Of a DNA stretch of 64,000 nucleotides, positions 18,901-27,014 are shown piece after piece. Each line of letters begins with the position of its first letter. Position 1 is the first letter of the stretch. A program made the translations under genes and the position numbers. Source of the DNA: Paenibacillus methanolicus (GTDB taxonomy: Bacteria; Bacillota; Bacilli; Paenibacillales; Paenibacillaceae); assembly GCF_008124765.1 (NCBI RefSeq), contig NZ_VNHS01000013.1, positions 159,521 through 223,520 on the forward strand, written 5' to 3'. The notes beneath the pieces were generated by a model, which saw only the letters and a program-made list of their open reading frames with translations, searched no databases and was not told the origin of the DNA.

Positions 18901-21829
18901 GGCGGTTCGCGGCGAAGCGTTGAACGCCGGCTCCGTGGAAGCGAGGCACTTGGCAGACGGCGCGGTAACCGGCGAGAAGCTGTCGGCCAGCGCCGTGACG
19001 AGCTCGGTCATCGCGGACGGCGCGGTCACGGCCGATAAGTTATCGGCTGACGCTGTCGGGGAGGCGCAGCTGCAAAATGCTTCCGTCACGACGGGCAAGT
19101 TAGCAAGCGGATCGATTGCCGGCTTGCATCTCCAGGCGGGAAGCGTCGGCGGCGAGGCCATCGCGGATGCGTCCGTTACGGCCGATAAGCTGGCCGCGGA
19201 CGCGGTCGGCACGGAGGCGCTCGCGGCAGGCAGCATCACAAGCGACAAGCTGGCATCGGGCGCGGTAAGCGCGAACGCGCTGGCAGCGAGCAGCGTGACG
19301 TCGGAGAAGCTGGCGCCAAGCAGCGTGGATTCGGTTCATTTGGCTCCAGGCGCGGTGGGCAAGGAAGCAATCGAAGCCGGCAGCGTGACGGCCGATAAAC
19401 TGGCGCCCGGCGTGCTGGATTTCGAGCTTGAACCGGGCAGCGTAGAAGCGGTTCATCTCGCAGCCGGGGCGGTCGGCGAGGCCGCGATCGCGCAAGGCAG
19501 CATCACGGCCGACAAATTAGCGCCGGGCGTGCTGAAGAAAGATCTTGACCCAGGCAGCGTGGCCGCGGTTCACTTGGCTCCCGGATCGGTCGGATCGGCC
19601 GCCATTGCGCCGGGCAGCGTCACGGGCAACAAGCTGGCGCCGGGCGCGGTCGGATCGGCCGCCATCGCGCCGAACAGCATCGCCGCCGATAAGCTGGCCC
19701 CGGGCGCGGTTGGTTCGGCTGCGATCGCGGCAGGCAGCATCACCGCCGATAAGCTGGCAGCAGGCGTACTGGATCACGAAATCGCGCCGTCGAGCATCGC
19801 CGCGGTTCACTTGAAGCCGAGCTCGGTCGGATCGGCCGCCATTGCGCCGGGCAGCATCACCGCCGATAAGCTGGCAGCAGGCGCGGTAGGCGCGCATGCC
19901 ATCGCGGCGGGCAGCGTGACGGCCGATAAGCTGTCCCCGGGCGCACTGGATCACGAGCTTGAGCCGTCGAGCGTGACTTCGATCCATTTGGCGCCGGGCG
20001 CGGTCGGCTCGGAAGCTATCGCGCTGGGCAGCATTACGGCCGATAAACTGTCCGAGAACGCGGTCAGAACGAACGCCATCGCGCCAGGCAGCATCACCGC
20101 CGATAAGCTGGCGCCGGGCGTATTGGACAATGAGCTTGAACCGTCGAGCGTCGCTTCGATTCACCTGGCAGCTGGCGCGGTAGACACGGAAGCCATTGCG
20201 CTGGGCAGCATTACGGCCGATAAGCTGGCCGAGAACGCGATCAGAACGAACGCCATCGCGCCAGGCAGCATCACCGCGGATAAGCTGGCGGAGAGCGCGG
20301 TCGGCACGGATGCCATCGCGCCGGGCAGCATTACCGCCGATAGGCTGGCGCCGGGCGTGCTGGATCAGGAACTCGCGCCATCGAGCGTATCCGCGGCTCA
20401 TCTAGCATCGGGGGCAGTGGGCGCCGACGCGATTCAAGCGGGCAGCATCACGGCTGATAAGCTGGCAGCAGACGCGGTCGGCTCGCATGCCATCGCGGCA
20501 GGCAGCGTGACATCCGATAAGTTGGTGCCAGGCAGCATTGTCTCCCTTCATCTGACGAAGGGCGCTGTAAAGGCGGATGCGATTGCGGGAGGCAGCATCA
20601 CGGGCGATAAGCTGGCGAATGGAGCAGTAGGCGCGGATGCGATCGCATCGGGCAGCATCACCGCCGACAAGCTGGCTTCTGGCGCGGTCGGTGCCGAAGC
20701 CATCGCCTCGGGCAGCATCACGGGCGATAAGCTGGCGACCGGAGCAGTAGGTTCGGATGCCATCGCGTCGGGCAGCATCACGGGCGATAAGCTGGCGCCG
20801 GGCGTGCTGGATCGCGAGCTTACTTCGGGAAGCGTCGGTTCGGCGGCAATCGCGCCAAACAGCGTCACGGGCAGTAAGCTAGCGCAAGGGGCCGTAGGTA
20901 CGGACGCGCTTGCCTCGGGCAGCATCACGGCCGACAAATTGGCTTCCGGCGCCGTCGGCTCAGGCGCGATCGCCTCGAACAGCATTACGTCCGATAAGAT
21001 TGCGGCAAGAAGCGTAACCGGGGTTCATCTGGCCGTAGGCTCGGTAGACACGGACACGATTGCTTCAGGCAGCATCACGGCCGATAAACTGGCGCCGGGC
21101 GCTATTGACGCGGACGCCATCCTGGCGGGCAGCATTACGGCCGATCGACTGGCGCCTGGCGTGCTGAATCACGAGCTCGCCCCAGGCAGCGTGGCTTCGG
21201 TTCATCTAGCGCCGGGCTCGGTTGGAGCAGCCGCCATCGCGAAAGGAAGCGTGACGAACGATAAGCTGGCTTCCGGCGCGGTCACGACGGATTCGATCGC
21301 GGGGGGTAGCGTCACGGCGGATAAATTGGCACCGGGCTCGGTCGGACCGAACGCCATTGCGGCGGGCGGCATCACCGCCGATAAGCTGGCGCCGGGCATT
21401 ATCGGCGATCAGGCGATTGCCGACCGGGCGATTGTCGCGTCGAAAGTGGCGCCTGGCGCCGTTCACGCCGAGCATCTCGCCTCCGAGCTTCAGCTGGCGA
21501 TTCGGAACCCGCAGCTAGGGGATGGCACCGTCGGGACGGAGAAATTGAAATTCGCGCCGGTGCGTACGACGAACGCGCGGATTTCCGCGAATCAGCAGTT
21601 CGGGTTCGCGGGCTACGATTTCGCCGGCCAAGGCGAGCATGTCGAAGCGACGATCGTGTTCGACGAACCGTATGCGCATAACGGTTATGTGCTCGTCGCG
21701 ACTTCGGATCATCCTTCCTGCTACGTGGTCATCAAGGAAAAGCATGCGGACCGCGCGGTGCTGTCGATCATTCGGACGCGGATCAGCCCTGAGCCGAAAG
21801 GCCAGGTTAACTGGATCGTCATCGGCTAA
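15968..21829 (+). CDS. Giant decapeptide-repeat protein with WIAG-tail-like C-terminus
   Basis: The 1953-residue protein has three parts. Residues 1-155 are a basic start (MAKSRKGKRANGQK) followed by an acidic, Ala/Glu-rich region. Residues ~156-1860 are an almost unbroken array of about 170 ten-residue repeats of the pattern G-[SA]-[VI]-x-x-x-x-[LI]-x-x (GSITADKLAP, GAVGSEAIAA, GAVTGEKLAD). The last ~92 residues form a distinct beta-rich domain ending NWIVIG, which resembles the WIAG-tail domain I recall from Paenibacillus repeat proteins. No signal peptide or transmembrane helix is seen. The regular repeat with a hydrophobic face suggests a long fibre or solenoid, and Ser/Thr are plentiful for glycosylation. 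It heads the glycosylation island, so a scaffold role on the spore or cell surface is inferred. Confidence 0.85.
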   Translation: MAKSRKGKRANGQKPLFYVDNPNASELKWLDDVKRKSSAPPGGGAFEPRKGEGEKKLQVNAAAAPAEPIVSLDEADDWQELSADLNEDSVADWQEEETIAAQPEAADALEAQAEVTPEQPVAAVEPEMTREERLAVYEELREPERPAAFVYTDDIADEAITSEKLAPGAIDSSRLGRGAVASRNLADFAVESINLADGAVTASKLAPNSITGDHLIPGSVNGTILSERSIAGDKLRDGSITSEKLADRTISADKIAEGSIETKHLKAFIVSSDLLEDQAVTGSKIKSGAIRPEHLAADAVNASKLADGAVTRSKLRDATVTGEKLAAGAVDSVHLKPGLLLAEHVATGILLGKHLAPGEIAGEHLAEGAVGPRELRRGAVGQDAIAPGAIGETQLKKGAVGAEALADGTVNAEHLNDGAVTTPKIADLSVSTIKLGEHAVTASKIADQSITTAKLADNAVQSKHLGKRSVGPDHIDGGAVTDRHLAVRSVNAAHLTEDSVGTRHLLDKAVKSEKLAAGAVHQAHLAPGSVGTDQLGEGAVTESRLANGSVTGDKLAGGAVTVRHLGNESVGSEKIAPEAIKAYHLAAGSVTEEAISVESVAPWHLQPGLVAAEHLSDGSVQTNALQDGAVKAAKLAPQSVQERHLTAGIVYGHHLADHAVNSLKLSPESVSTDKLTDAAVTGGKLADGSVSGAKLAPQSVEGSHLTDGAVGAHHLAAGAVGAHHLAPDSVQAGHIASGAIRSNDIADGSITGAKLASETVGAEQLGIESVGSRQLAQGAVLGVHLASGSVMEHHLGDGSVTESKLASGSVGAEQVQEGAIGSEALQAGAVGAAHLQPESVGAQHVAKGSIGLEHLTADSVGSEQLKDGSVGTIHLTEGAVTGEKLSVQSVGGDHLRIESISGKHVKAETLQGYHIRKGSITQAHLAGDLFLPGKLPDGSIHGSKLKPGSVGQTQLSAGAVTGSAIGHGAIQSVHLAKGAVRGEALNAGSVEARHLADGAVTGEKLSASAVTSSVIADGAVTADKLSADAVGEAQLQNASVTTGKLASGSIAGLHLQAGSVGGEAIADASVTADKLAADAVGTEALAAGSITSDKLASGAVSANALAASSVTSEKLAPSSVDSVHLAPGAVGKEAIEAGSVTADKLAPGVLDFELEPGSVEAVHLAAGAVGEAAIAQGSITADKLAPGVLKKDLDPGSVAAVHLAPGSVGSAAIAPGSVTGNKLAPGAVGSAAIAPNSIAADKLAPGAVGSAAIAAGSITADKLAAGVLDHEIAPSSIAAVHLKPSSVGSAAIAPGSITADKLAAGAVGAHAIAAGSVTADKLSPGALDHELEPSSVTSIHLAPGAVGSEAIALGSITADKLSENAVRTNAIAPGSITADKLAPGVLDNELEPSSVASIHLAAGAVDTEAIALGSITADKLAENAIRTNAIAPGSITADKLAESAVGTDAIAPGSITADRLAPGVLDQELAPSSVSAAHLASGAVGADAIQAGSITADKLAADAVGSHAIAAGSVTSDKLVPGSIVSLHLTKGAVKADAIAGGSITGDKLANGAVGADAIASGSITADKLASGAVGAEAIASGSITGDKLATGAVGSDAIASGSITGDKLAPGVLDRELTSGSVGSAAIAPNSVTGSKLAQGAVGTDALASGSITADKLASGAVGSGAIASNSITSDKIAARSVTGVHLAVGSVDTDTIASGSITADKLAPGAIDADAILAGSITADRLAPGVLNHELAPGSVASVHLAPGSVGAAAIAKGSVTNDKLASGAVTTDSIAGGSVTADKLAPGSVGPNAIAAGGITADKLAPGIIGDQAIADRAIVASKVAPGAVHAEHLASELQLAIRNPQLGDGTVGTEKLKFAPVRTTNARISANQQFGFAGYDFAGQGEHVEATIVFDEPYAHNGYVLVATSDHPSCYVVIKEKHADRAVLSIIRTRISPEPKGQVNWIVIG

Positions 21830-21840
21830 TAGCCTATTTG

Positions 21841-21886
21841 GAACCCCCGTTTCTTTCGCGATATGCGTAAGAAACGGGGGTTCTTC
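21841..21886 (+). terminator. Strong hairpin after the repeat-protein gene
   Basis: A perfect 15-bp stem (21841-21855 with 21869-21883, GAACCCCCGTTTCTT and its complement) with a 13-nt loop, followed by a short TTCTTC tract. Confidence 0.75.
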
Positions 21887-21952
21887 GGCGTTCGCGGCAT
21901 GAACGGGTGAACGCCTTGACGTACACCTGCCGTTGCGGCGGCGATATTCGTA

Positions 21953-21961
21953 CATACAATA
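21953..21961 (+). promoter_or_regulatory. Candidate sporulation-type -10 element CATACAATA
   Basis: CATACAATA matches the sigma-E/sigma-K -10 pattern CATANNNTA exactly and lies 67 nt before the start of the glycosyltransferase operon. No convincing -35 was found at the expected distance. Confidence 0.35.
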
Positions 21962-22028
21962 ACTTGTGAATAGTCTGTCTGCATAGGAGCCAGGCAGACA
22001 TCTATTTAGGCAAGGTGAGGTGATCGTC

Positions 22029-22967
22029 ATGAGAAAAAAGACGGCGGACGCATCCCGCGCTAGGCGGACGAGACGTTCGGTCCGCAAGCAGCCGCGTCCG
22101 CGAACGCATCGGAAGCCTCTTGCCCGAAATCGCAAACGGCCTGCGCGCCCGCCGCGCGGAGCGGAAGTTCCGGATGCCGTTCAACCGGCGGGGATGGCGG
22201 AGCCGATCCATCGCGTATCCGATTCCCCGCCTGCCGTCTCCGTCGTCATCCCGGTCATGAATGAGCGCCGTCATATCGCTGGGGTGATTCGCGAAGCGTT
22301 CCGCGTGCACCCGGACACGGAAGTCATCGTCGTCGCGAACGGCTCGACGGACGGCTCCGCGGAGATCGCGCGGCGGATGGGGGCCAAAGTATTGAACTAT
22401 CCGCAGCCGCTTGGCCACGACGTCGGGCGCGCCATCGGCGCCGAGCTTGCCCGGGGCGAAGCCTGCCTCTTCCTGGATGGCGATATGATCATCCCTTCGG
22501 CGCAGCTCAAGCCGTTCGTGCAGGCTGTCCTGCAGGGCGGCGTCGACGTGGCGCTCAACGACTACTCCGGACCGACGGACAAAATGCAGGTACACAGCGT
22601 CGTGCTGGCCAAACACGCGCTCAACACGATGTTGAACCGGCCCGATTTGGCGGGTACCTCGCTCACGGCTATCCCCCACGCGCTCAGCCGAAAGGCGCTG
22701 GAGACGATCGGGACGCAGGCGCTGTCCGTGCCGCCGCTCGCGCATGCGAAAGCCGTCCGCCTCGGAATGAGGGTCGTCCCGGTTCACCGCGTGAACGTCG
22801 GGAAGATGAACCTCCCAAGACGAGAACGCGAGCGGGTCGCGCCGCTGGAGCGGCTGATTATGGGCGATCATCTGGAGGCGCTCGAATGGCTGGCCTCGCA
22901 TAGCGGCGCTAGAGCGGGTTTTGCAGACAGCCGTTCGGCCAGAAGCGACCGAGGAGGTGACGTATGA
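22029..22967 (+). CDS. GT2 glycosyltransferase with Arg/Lys-rich N-terminus
   Basis: Residues 1-45 are strongly basic (RRTRRSVRKQPRPR and similar). The GT-A domain begins near residue 68 with VSVVIPVMNERRHIAGVI, then VIVVANGSTDGS, and the metal-binding LFLDGDMIIPS (DGD) motif. Members of this family transfer a sugar from an NDP-donor; the acceptor is unknown. ATG 22029 has AGGTGAGG 8 nt upstream; the GTG at 22020 is less likely. It overlaps the next gene by 4 bp (ATGA), so they are translationally coupled. It is the first gene of an operon with a second GT2-like protein, a third GT2 and a sugar nucleotidyltransferase. Confidence 0.85.
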   Translation: MRKKTADASRARRTRRSVRKQPRPRTHRKPLARNRKRPARPPRGAEVPDAVQPAGMAEPIHRVSDSPPAVSVVIPVMNERRHIAGVIREAFRVHPDTEVIVVANGSTDGSAEIARRMGAKVLNYPQPLGHDVGRAIGAELARGEACLFLDGDMIIPSAQLKPFVQAVLQGGVDVALNDYSGPTDKMQVHSVVLAKHALNTMLNRPDLAGTSLTAIPHALSRKALETIGTQALSVPPLAHAKAVRLGMRVVPVHRVNVGKMNLPRRERERVAPLERLIMGDHLEALEWLASHSGARAGFADSRSARSDRGGDV

Positions 22968-23884
22968 GGCGAACTCAACAAGCCCGATCAAGGCGTGCCA
23001 TCCGGCGGCCTGTCGCGTCCCGCGGCAAACCGCGGTCTGCCAAGCGGCTCTCCGGCAAGCGGCGACCGCGCGGTCGGCAACGGGGAGGCCGGCGCAGCGC
23101 CATCGCCAGACCCGGAACATCCCGTCCGCAGGTCAAGCAGGCCGCGCGCGGCCATCGCGTGTCCGCCATCGTGGTAGGCAGCCGATCGCCCGTATCGGTC
23201 GCGCGCATTCGTCAGTTGTCTCGCCTGACCGTGCTGGAGACGATCGTCGTGCTAGATGGCAAGGATCCTTCGCTCGCCGCGATGATCCGCGCGCAGACGG
23301 ACGCGATCGTGGTCTTCCTCCCCGAGACGCTCGGCCCTGACGAAGACAGGAGCTTGGGCGCATTGCAAGCGCGAGGGGACATTCTCTTGTTTGTCTCAGG
23401 CCATGACTCCGTTGACCTTGCGGTGGCCGGACGGCTTATTGCGGCAGTTGGGCAGGGGGCCGATCTCGCGTTGACGGATCGAAGCGCTAGCCTGGGCACG
23501 TTTCGACAATGGGGAGAGGCCGATCGCGTGCGGGCCTTTATGAACAGCGCGCTAGGCTGCGCCTGGCTTGGCCCGAACACGCTGGATCAACTGCCGCACG
23601 CTTGGTCGCGCGTCGGGATGGAACGCGTCGGGGCCGACCGGCTGGCCGTTCCGGCGCTCGCGCAAGCTGCGGCGATCACGGAGGGTCTTCGCGTGAAGGC
23701 CGTCCCGATCCATGCGGCCGCCATCCGGCGCGGCAAGGAATGGCACGATCCCCATCAGGAAGGCGCGCTGCGGCTTGGCGACCATGCGGAAGCGCTCGTG
23801 AGCGTCATTCAGCGGCAGGGCAGCCGTCTTCAATGGCCGGATCAGGCGAGAAGGCGCAGCGAGACCGGAGGCGATCGACAGTGA
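22964..23884 (+). CDS. Degenerate GT2-like protein with Arg-rich N-terminus (possible pseudoenzyme)
   Basis: 306 residues with the same overall plan as the preceding GT2: about 60 Arg/Lys-rich residues, then HRVSAIVVGSRSPVSVARIRQL and a Rossmann-like core. The expected metal-binding DGD is replaced: LFLDGDMIIP of the neighbour aligns with LFVSGHDSVD here, and the NGSTDGS nucleotide loop is lost as well (DGKDPSL). The C-terminal half remains alignable (ALTDRSASLG versus ALNDYSGPTD; VKAVPIHAAAI versus MRVVPVHRVNV). I infer a duplicated, catalytically impaired partner or a diverged enzyme. It starts by ATGA overlap with the upstream gene and ends by GTGA overlap with the next. Confidence 0.7.
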   Translation: MRRTQQARSRRAIRRPVASRGKPRSAKRLSGKRRPRGRQRGGRRSAIARPGTSRPQVKQAARGHRVSAIVVGSRSPVSVARIRQLSRLTVLETIVVLDGKDPSLAAMIRAQTDAIVVFLPETLGPDEDRSLGALQARGDILLFVSGHDSVDLAVAGRLIAAVGQGADLALTDRSASLGTFRQWGEADRVRAFMNSALGCAWLGPNTLDQLPHAWSRVGMERVGADRLAVPALAQAAAITEGLRVKAVPIHAAAIRRGKEWHDPHQEGALRLGDHAEALVSVIQRQGSRLQWPDQARRRSETGGDRQ

Positions 23885-24624
23885 AGATGACGAGCATTAT
23901 CATTCCGACGAGCAATGGTCTCGCGATGCTGCAGCAGGCGATCGGCGCGATTCGAACGTATACGAATCCGCACGATACCCCTTATGAAATCATCGTCGTC
24001 GACAACGGTTCCACGGACGGAACGCCGGACTGGTGCGCGCGCGAGGGCGTGAAGCTTATTGCGCTGCCTTCCAACGAGGGCTTCCCCGCAGCCTGCAATC
24101 GGGGGTTGAGACTGGCCAAAGGCGACTATTTGCTGCTGCTCAACAACGACGTGACGGTTTCCGAAGGCTGGCTGAGCGGGTTGCTCGACGTTCTGGACGG
24201 CATGGAAGGGGCCGGGATGGTCGGGCCGGTCAGCAATTACGTCAGCGGCCGGCAGCTGGCTGCGTATCCGTTCTCGACCATGGACGAATTCCATCAGACG
24301 GCGTCCTACGTCCGCGCGCTTCAGCTCGAGGCGGAGCCGATCGCCCGTCTGGTCGGCTTCTGCCTGTTGTTCACGCGCGAGCTGTACGAGGCGCTCGGCG
24401 GCTTGGACGAACGGTTCTCCCCCGGGCATTACGAGGATGACGACTATTGCCTTCGTGCCCGGATGCTCGGTTTTGGCTTGTATATGTGCCGGAGCGTGTT
24501 CGTGCATCACCAAGGAAGCGCCAGCTTCAAGCGCGGCGAAGCGGCGGCGCTGGCGCAGCTGATCGAACGGAACCGGCGGCTGTTCATCGAGAAATGGCAG
24601 GTCGATCCGGCGCAATTCATGTAA
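23881..24624 (+). CDS. GT2 glycosyltransferase
   Basis: 247 residues with MTSIIIPTSNGLAMLQQAI, EIIVVDNGSTDGTPDW, a LLLLNNDVTVSEGWL donor/metal motif and a C-terminal block FCLLFTRELYEALGG...HYEDDDYCLRARM with catalytic acidic residues. This is the rhamnosyltransferase-like branch of GT2. The GTG at 23881 is chosen because CGGAGG lies 9 nt upstream and it overlaps the previous stop (GTGA); ATG 23887 is the alternative. The frame is open further upstream, but that is a shadow of the previous gene. It is closely similar to the GT2 domain of the protein at 27.0 kb. Confidence 0.9.
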   Translation: MKMTSIIIPTSNGLAMLQQAIGAIRTYTNPHDTPYEIIVVDNGSTDGTPDWCAREGVKLIALPSNEGFPAACNRGLRLAKGDYLLLLNNDVTVSEGWLSGLLDVLDGMEGAGMVGPVSNYVSGRQLAAYPFSTMDEFHQTASYVRALQLEAEPIARLVGFCLLFTRELYEALGGLDERFSPGHYEDDDYCLRARMLGFGLYMCRSVFVHHQGSASFKRGEAAALAQLIERNRRLFIEKWQVDPAQFM

Positions 24625-24662
24625 GGCCCAGTTTCGTACTCGTACGATAAGGAGGGGATCGC

Positions 24663-25385
24663 TTGAAAGCTGTTATCTTGGCCGGCGGCACGGGCAGCCG
24701 TTTGATGCCGCTCACCAAGCTGCTGAACAAGCATTTGCTGCCGGTGGGCAGACTTCCCATGATCAGTTACGGCATCGACAAAATGAAGGAAGCCGGCGTC
24801 ACCGATATTCTAATCGTCACGAGCAGACAGGCCGCCGGGGCATTCATCCATTATTTGGGAAGCGGTGCGGAAAGCGGCGTTTCGCTGACCTATCGCATTC
24901 AGGAGGAGGCCGGTGGCATCGCGCAGGCGTTGGAATTGGCGCGTCCTTACGTGGGCGACGACGAGAAATTCATCGTGCTGCTCGGCGACAATTTGTTCGA
25001 AGAGGCGCTTACCTCTCATGTGGATGCGTTCCGACGCCAGCCGGAAGGCGCGATGGTGCTGCTCAAGCAAGTGCCGGATCCGGAACGTTACGGCGTGCCG
25101 AAGTTTGATGAAGCCGGCGAGATCGTCCGCATCGAGGAGAAGCCGACGCAGCCGGACAACAATTGGTGCGTCACGGGCATCTACGGGTTTGACAGGCATG
25201 CGTTCGAATTTATCGCCGGTATCGAGCCTTCCCAGCGCGGCGAGCTGGAAATCACGGACGTGAATAACGCGTACGCCGCGCGCGGCCTGCTTCGCCACGG
25301 CAAACTGCAGGGCTGGTGGACGGACGCGGGCACATTCGAATCGCTGCGGGAGGCGTCGATGCGGTTGTCGGGGGACGCGCCATGA
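24663..25385 (+). CDS. spsI: Glucose-1-phosphate thymidylyltransferase, SpsI-like
   Basis: Makes dTDP-glucose (or a related NDP-sugar) from glucose-1-phosphate. The signature LAGGTGSRLMPLTKLLNKHLLPVG opens the protein, followed by GGIAQALELA, LLGDNLFE (the metal/phosphate loop), VTGIYGFD and the GWWTDAGT motif. At 240 residues it has the short form typical of B. subtilis SpsI rather than the ~290-residue RmlA. The TTG start has AAGGAGGGG 6 nt upstream. It overlaps the following GT-D gene by 4 bp (ATGA). It feeds activated sugar to the surrounding transferases. In B. subtilis spsI belongs to the spore-coat polysaccharide operon, which fits the CgeB neighbours. Confidence 0.88.
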   Translation: MKAVILAGGTGSRLMPLTKLLNKHLLPVGRLPMISYGIDKMKEAGVTDILIVTSRQAAGAFIHYLGSGAESGVSLTYRIQEEAGGIAQALELARPYVGDDEKFIVLLGDNLFEEALTSHVDAFRRQPEGAMVLLKQVPDPERYGVPKFDEAGEIVRIEEKPTQPDNNWCVTGIYGFDRHAFEFIAGIEPSQRGELEITDVNNAYAARGLLRHGKLQGWWTDAGTFESLREASMRLSGDAP

Positions 25386-26503
25386 TCCGCCCGGCGCCGA
25401 TCGCGATGGCCGTCCAAGCAAACGTTCCCCCGGCCGCCCCGGAGCCGGCGAAGCGTCGGGCAGCGCCTGGCCCGCCTGCCGGTCGCCGAAAAAAGAAAAG
25501 CGGCGCCGTCCCCGCGGCCAAGGATAGAAAGACGCGCAGAGGGGCCGCGCGCCGCCGCCCGGCCAGACGAGGCGCGGCGAAGCCCGCGCGCGGTCGCCGG
25601 CGGAGGCTTCCCGCGGAACACGAGACGCATGCGCCGCTCGAAGATACCGCCGCTCATCCTGCTGCCGGGGCAGGCGAGGGACGGGATGCCTATGAGGCGG
25701 GCTACGAACGCGGCTTGTATGAAGGCGGCGAGCTGCTGCTCGAACAGATGATCCCGCCCGGCGCGCTGCTGGCGGAGGTTAGCTTGCGCGAGGTGCTCGC
25801 GGCCGGACTTGCCGCCAAGGCGCCGCAGGTATATCCGTTGGCAGAGCCGGGACTCGTGTACGAGGAACTGACGCACGCGATCGAGTCGAAGCAGCCGTAC
25901 GCCCTTGTTCGGCTTGGCGACGGCGAGCTGCTGACGTTGGCGCAGGATACCGTGTACGACGCGGAAGCGATACGGAGGGAAGGCCGCTTCCTCCCCTATG
26001 CCGGGGTGACGCCGCCCGATCTGGCGGCGCGCGATCTCGTCGCGATGGCCGTCCGGCAGGCGAACCGGGTCGGCGTCCCGGTGTCGAGGCGGAAACATTT
26101 TCAGCTGCTGCTGCATCCGGTGCTCCGTCACCATGGCATCGATCCGGCGGGTCTGCGCCTCACCTCGTCGACGATCAATTACGCGCTTCAGCAAAGCGGG
26201 CTGCTGCCTCATTTGCTTACCGGTCGACGACTGCTGCTGATTGGGGATAAAGCGCCGGCGCTGGCGGAGGCGCTCGTCGCGCGCGGTTTCGCGGTGGTTG
26301 GAATTATCAGCCCCGTCAACGGCTTCACGGCTATCGACCGCGTGATTCACGAAGCAAGCTTGATCGATTACGACTTGGCGCTTGTCTCGGCCGGCGTCCC
26401 CGCCGTCGTCATTTGCTGGCGGCTGGCGATGGAATTCGGGCGGGTGGCGATGGACTTCGGTCACTTGGCCGACGCGCTCGGGAAGGGGCAGCTCTCGGTC
26501 TAG
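25382..26503 (+). CDS. GT-D-fold glycosyltransferase with protamine-like N-terminus and G-x3-G motif
   Basis: Residues 1-77 are Arg/Lys/Ala/Pro-rich and low-complexity (KRRAAPGPPAGRRKKK, RRGAARRRPARRG). Residues 104-116 carry the island's shared motif YEAGYERGLYEGG, with glycines at 107, 111 and 115. From about residue 150 the domain resembles the GT-D (DUF1792-type) fold, including ALVRLGDGELL, where DGE matches the family's metal-binding DxE. The rest is KHFQLLLHP, RRLLLIGDKAP and LALVSAGVPA. ATG 25382 overlaps the upstream stop. It is the last gene before the tandem repeat array. Family call moderate; substrate unknown. Confidence 0.75.
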   Translation: MIRPAPIAMAVQANVPPAAPEPAKRRAAPGPPAGRRKKKSGAVPAAKDRKTRRGAARRRPARRGAAKPARGRRRRLPAEHETHAPLEDTAAHPAAGAGEGRDAYEAGYERGLYEGGELLLEQMIPPGALLAEVSLREVLAAGLAAKAPQVYPLAEPGLVYEELTHAIESKQPYALVRLGDGELLTLAQDTVYDAEAIRREGRFLPYAGVTPPDLAARDLVAMAVRQANRVGVPVSRRKHFQLLLHPVLRHHGIDPAGLRLTSSTINYALQQSGLLPHLLTGRRLLLIGDKAPALAEALVARGFAVVGIISPVNGFTAIDRVIHEASLIDYDLALVSAGVPAVVICWRLAMEFGRVAMDFGHLADALGKGQLSV

Positions 26504-26651
26504 CCGGTATCCGATAGCGGCCCGAAAGTGTCGCGGGGAAGAACGAACGCGTGAAGGCGGGGATTTTGCGCGCGATAGCGACCTCCAGGTCGTTATTGCG
26601 TGCGGAGGCAAGGAGTTTGCGAGTTTAAGTTACCTAGGGCTCGAAGAAGTT

Positions 26652-26997
26652 ACAAAGAAAACGAAGTCTATGCTTCCGAAGCGAGTTTTCTTGTCGCGGA
26701 GGAGCATCTCAGAGTAGTAACAAGAAAACGAAGTTTATGCTTCCGAAGCGAGTTTTCTTGTCGCGGAGGAGCATCTCAGAGTAGTAACAAGAAAACGAAG
26801 TTTATGCTTCCGAAGCGAGTTTTCTTGTCGCGGAGGAGCATCTCAGAGTAGTAACAAGAAAACGAAGTTTATGCTTCCGAAGCGAGTTTTCTTGTCGCGG
26901 AGGAGCATCTCAGAGTAGTAACAAGAAAACGAAGTTTATGCTTCCGAAGCGAGTTTTCTTGTCGCGGAGAAGCATCTCAAAGTAGTAACAAGAAAAC
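26652..26997. repeat. Tandem array of a 67-bp unit (five copies plus a partial)
   Basis: Units start at 26652 (68 bp, slightly diverged), 26720, 26787, 26854 and 26921, and the array ends with a 10-bp partial unit at 26988. The three central copies are nearly identical. Each unit contains arms ACAAGAAAAC and GTTTTCTTGT (unit positions 1-10 and 33-42) that pair to a hairpin, with a smaller GAAG/CTTC stem inside. The frame running through it has no plausible start and is not a gene. There are no unique spacers, so it is not a CRISPR. The rest of 26504-27014 is unremarkable apart from a hairpin at about 26577-26598. Confidence 0.95.
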
Positions 26998-27014
26998 TTT
27001 AAGGAGCTGACGTT

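Noticed and set aside
15968..21829. Collagen-like protein
   Set aside because: The period is ten residues with hydrophobic positions, not Gly-x-y triplets.
26600..26851. Short frame running through the 67-bp repeats
   Set aside because: It only translates the repeats; there is no initiation signal.
26652..26997. CRISPR array
   Set aside because: Units are directly abutting, 67 bp long, with no unique spacers and no cas genes nearby.
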